Shown piece after piece: positions 30,381 to 33,562 of a stretch of DNA of 33,562 bases. Within the stretch, counting starts at the first letter, position 1; every line of letters begins with the position of its first letter. The DNA lies in NCBI GenBank assembly GCA_023853785.1, contig JAJIRX010000816.1:1-33562 (forward strand). Reading direction: 5' to 3'. The notes under the pieces were generated by a model. That model was not told the DNA's origin. It saw only the letters and a program-made list of their open reading frames with translations, and searched no databases. The stretch is from Psilocybe azurescens (lineage: Eukaryota; Basidiomycota; Agaricomycetes; Agaricales; Agrocybaceae). The position numbers were made by a program, and so were the translations under genes.

Positions 30381-32634
30381 ATCTTTTATAACAATCTACT
30401 TGATGGCTATATCACCTCTACTTCCTCTATTCTGGCTGCTTATCTGTCTTGCATATCTTCCTGGTGTATCAGCATCAGGACCAACAACACCATTTCCTAA
30501 TATTACATTTTTGGCTTTTAGCAATTTTGTGTCAACAACATTTAATCCAGATATTTCTTTGGAAACTGTGCTGCTAGTCTTTTTTCTCTAGTAGAAAATC
30601 CAGACTTGCTTAATTTACATGCTCGCCAAAAGCATCCAAGTTTACAGGATGAAAAGCGCATAATTGCTACAAGTTGGATGAAGACTTTGAGTCGTGCATT
30701 AAAAAATCGACTTGATACTGGTCTTTCTATGCTTTTTCAACAAAACCAATTTATGTCTGATACCTGGGAAACTGTATTAGCTGTAAAGCTTAATAATTTT
30801 CTGAAGTTCTTGGTCTTACACCCTATAAACAAGGTGCTTTCTATCAAAAATTGGAAAATGTTTCTCAAAAGTGTATTGAACCAGTGCGGATAATCTGCCC
30901 TCTTAACATGATATGTATAACTCCATTATGCAGATCTCGACATATTAGGGTATATACCCGTGGACGTGATTTACCATTGGTGACTTTGCTCAAAGGATCA
31001 TCTATATTTAAAAATGTCCCTGTGTTAACAGGAGAATGCACCAAATGCCACACATTATATTCTGCAGATCATCAAACTTATCATAATAATGACACTCGTA
31101 ATGAGAGATATCTAAATTTTCCTAAATACATCCAGATTGGAAGCAATATCTGGGTTGATTATGTTTTTGCAAATGCACTAATGAATGGCATATACTCATT
31201 TCATGCATCTGCAAATACATATACTCAATATTGGAACAATAGCTTTGGCACTATTGATTCTGCTAATATATTTAAACTTAGTCGGAAACAAGTCTGGCAA
31301 GCTTTTGTACGGCACTCTATTAGGGTTGTGGCTGCATCTTTACACACAACATTTGAAACTATTTCTGATATTGATATTGATGATCTTACTCAGCATGCCT
31401 TTGCTATACTTGGAAATGGTGGTGAAATTCCTGGTGCAAGAGAACATTCTTGTTCTGATTGTACCAAGCCATACAAAGAGACTGTTCAAGACAAAGATCC
31501 TATTCCAGGTACATTACCTGTTAAGCTATATACTTTAGATGGTGTTGTTATGGGGCCACAGGTTTGTTTTTGGCTTTTGTTTTATTTTTAAGTTTATACT
31601 AATTTTGTGAACTTAGATTTGTGCTTTTGATGGTTGCACCAATGATCTTATTAATGCACGTGGTGGTTCACTTTGTACAATGCATGAAGTTGAACTTGCA
31701 AACAAATGCGGATGGTTGGCTGTGACAGTGATAAATTTGAAGAAACTCAAGCTTGCAGGCAACATCAAGACAACTGGAAGCAAAGTGTGCAAGCCCGTAG
31801 TAAAGAAACTCTCAATGGTATACGTCGCATTCTTCAAAGGCCTGGTGAACATCAAGAATGGCAACAAATTCCTGAAGGAGCTATTCAGAAACCACATGAT
31901 GAAGAGATTGATGAGAATACTCATTCTACACAACGACGAAAACATTATTTTTCACCTAATCGTTCATATTGTGTTGAAACTGCATGTGCACCTTGTGGAG
32001 TTGTTCTTGCATGGACTAAATTTGACAAGTCTGAGTCTCCAACAAATATTCTCCGCTGGCTAGAGCACCTATTTCCGAATAAAGATGAAAGACCAGCTTA
32101 CATTTGTATTGATAAAGCATGTCAAGTTTTTAAAACAGCTGTTAAACTCAGGTTATGGAATGAGTGGAAACAGACAACTGTTTTATTGTGGACTCTTATC
32201 ACTATACCAATCATAAGGCAACTGATGAAGTTTGCCGGAAATGGTGTAATCCTGCACCCAAAGATGGCAGTGCTCCAAATCTTGTGGGTGAAAAAGTTGA
32301 TGAAAATGGAAACCTCATTCAATATAGAGAATTTAATACTCAAGTCTGTGAGCAACTTAATGCTTGGCTTGGTGGCTATGAATCTATCTTAAAGCGAATG
32401 ACATCCAAAAATTTCAATTGGTTTATACATACAATGTTGGTTTATCATGTGAAGCATGTTCTTGGCAGGTTATCATCTTCAAAAAATGAGGACTCAATAG
32501 ATGATGAAAGTAGTGAAGAAGAGGAATCTAGTGCAAGTAGTAATAGTAGCCAGAGTAGCAGCCAGACAACCCAAAGTGATGAAAATAGTGAGTCAACAGA
32601 TAGTAGTGATGATGAAATGCATGTCTCAGATTAA
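30381..32634 (+). pseudogene. CxC5-CxC6 transposase half, right copy (frameshifted)
   Basis: Exons 30381-31561 and 31617-32634 flank a 55-bp intron. The CxC5 block is intact here from CPLNMIC through GSNIWVDYVFANALMNG to GVVMGPQ, including the stretch that is broken in the left copy near 2127. CxC6 begins CAFDGCTNDLINARGGSLC. It then breaks at a single lost C near 31710 (CCGG in the left copy, CGG here) and another near 32180, before YHYTNH. An extra break lies near 30800 (T5 to T4). The C-terminal CEQLNAWLGGYESILKRM and the Ser/Glu-rich tail are present. Each copy is intact where the other is broken. The protein would be the DNA-cutting and joining enzyme of the element; catalytic residue assignment is tentative. 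Confidence 0.8.
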
Positions 32635-32639
32635 ATAAA

Positions 32640-33081
32640 TATTATACAATTTTCTCTATTTATTTTGATTTCTACTTATTTATTGTATTAAGCTTATCAG
32701 AGTCCAGTGGACTCCAGTGGACTTGCTTATATACTAAGTGTAAAAAGATAAACAGAGTCCAATGGAGTCCACTGGAGTCCACTGGACTCTATTTATTTTG
32801 ATTTCTACTTATTTACTGTATCAAGTCTACCAGAGTCCAGTGGACTCCAGTGGACTCCAGTGGACTCTATTTATTTTGATTTCTACTTATTTACTGCATC
32901 AAGTCTACCAGAGTCCAGTGGACTCCAGTGGACTCCAGTGGACTCCACTGGACTCCACTGGACTCTGTTCACCTTTTTACATAGTATATAGCCAAGTCCA
33001 GTGGGTCCAGTGGAGTCCACTGGAGTCCACTGGAGTCCACTGGAGTCCATATGGACTGTGTGGGGGATGGTAAAGTACTGC
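32640..33081. repeat. right TIR and subterminal repeats of right transposon
   Basis: Mirror image of bases 1-430: three ~55-bp TATTTATTTTGATTTCTACT-containing spacers alternate with AGTCCAGTGG arrays, then the TIR CCATATGGACTGTGTGGGGG and GTAAAGTACTGC. A one-base loss at 33004-33006 (GTGGGTCC) differs from the regular motif. Confidence 0.85.
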
Positions 33082-33088
33082 TTGGATC
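33082..33088. repeat. target site duplication, right side of right transposon
   Basis: TTGGATC, identical to 25807-25813. Host sequence TACAGGCC follows. Confidence 0.75.
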
Positions 33089-33562
33089 TACAGGCCATAA
33101 CTTGCGAACAGGGTTTAAACGTTTAAACTGGAATCAAGGCAGTCATCCTTTCATCGCTCATTTAATATCTCGCCTTGAGATAAACTGCTCACAACACATC
33201 TCCGATAGTCTACGACACTTTGATAGTGAGAAGGCGTTAGGTGGCGGCGACCTCCCATGTCTGGCAAAAGAGGAAGTACACCTTTCTGTTCTTTTCTTTC
33301 CATACGCTCTTTCTGATACCCTGCATTCCTCAGTTATGAATTTATATGCGGATAAATTGACTAGTCCCCCTCGTTTGGAGTTTTCTCATGCTTTCTAATA
33401 AGTCCAACTATGTCCAACCCAATTAAGGGCGCATACATTTTGACTTCAAGCAAATGATCACTCATATCATACCATCTTGTTCTCGCTTCACTACCACTGC
33501 CGCCAAGTGCCAAAGATGAGTATCATCTTCTATGCTGCCTATGAGTCCTTTTTCTCTGTCTC
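33089..33562 (+). other. host DNA, possible exon
   Basis: A plus-strand frame open to 33398 contains HLISRLEINCSQHISDSLRH and DTLHSSVMNLYADKLTSPPR. It may belong to the gene interrupted at 25814, but the frame does not join directly. A 16-bp palindrome made of two GTTTAAAC sites lies at 33113-33128. No family recognised. Confidence 0.3.

Larger units (their letters stand above)
25814..33081 (+). mobile_element. CxC5/CxC6 (KDZ-related) DNA transposon, right copy, complete
   Basis: 7268 bp between two TTGGATC repeats. The ends read GAGGTCTTTCCTTTCCCCAC on the left and, inverted, GCAGTACTTTACCATCCCCC on the right, then share CCATATGGACTCCAGTGG. It is inverted relative to the copy at 1-7268, and the pair forms a 7.3-kb inverted repeat with an 18.5-kb spacer. 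Content and order match the left copy. The differences seen are mainly single-base indels. Confidence 0.92.

Overview
The window looks like a transposon-rich stretch of a basidiomycete (Agaricomycete mushroom-type) nuclear genome. Coding regions are split by short 50-80 bp GT-AG introns. There are members of seven-transmembrane and membrane-associated families that I know from Agaricomycetes, a Ty3/Gypsy chromovirus, and two copies of a DNA transposon whose protein carries the fungal CxC5/CxC6 cysteine clusters associated with KDZ transposases. Nothing bacterial was seen (no operons, RBS, tRNA, rRNA or CRISPR).

Layout. (1) 1-7268: a ~7.27 kb DNA transposon, coding on the minus strand, whose outer end is cut about 6 bp short by the window edge. 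(2) 7269-9610: host DNA with a plus-strand coding-like fragment and a minus-strand seven-TM gene copy (8229-9540) carrying in-frame stops. (3) 9611-16393: a full-length chromovirus with 162/163 bp LTRs, gag, protease, RT-RNase H, integrase and a chromodomain-like tail. It sits 70 bp upstream of the seven-TM start codon. (4) 16394-25813: host DNA with a second, paralogous and frameshifted seven-TM gene (17944-19173), the start of a gene in a secreted/membrane family (about 20546-21013), and several weakly supported gene fragments. (5) 25814-33081: a second copy of the DNA transposon in the opposite orientation, bounded by a 7-bp target duplication (TTGGATC). (6) 33082-33562: host DNA.

The most interesting unit is the DNA transposon, defined here by two copies. 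From its inner end it has a TIR with arrays of a 10-bp TGGACTCCAG/CCAGTGGACT motif, a GC-rich leader exon with a 52-bp intron, a GC-rich minisatellite of 13 units of ~78 bp, and then a multi-exon gene. That gene has an acidic/basic low-complexity N-terminal half and a CxC5-CxC6-transposase C-terminal half. The halves look like two genes, but an 82-bp intron whose GTAAGT donor contains the apparent stop codon joins them in frame.

Both transposon copies and the retroelement carry many single-base indels, mostly in homopolymers, with few substitutions. At one site the copies read A4 and A6 where the reading frame wants A5, and the two LTRs differ only by three indels. Much of the apparent pseudogenisation of the mobile elements may therefore be uncorrected long-read sequencing error, and the elements may be younger and more intact than they look. 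The seven-TM copy at 8229-9540 also has stop codons, so its decay is more credible.
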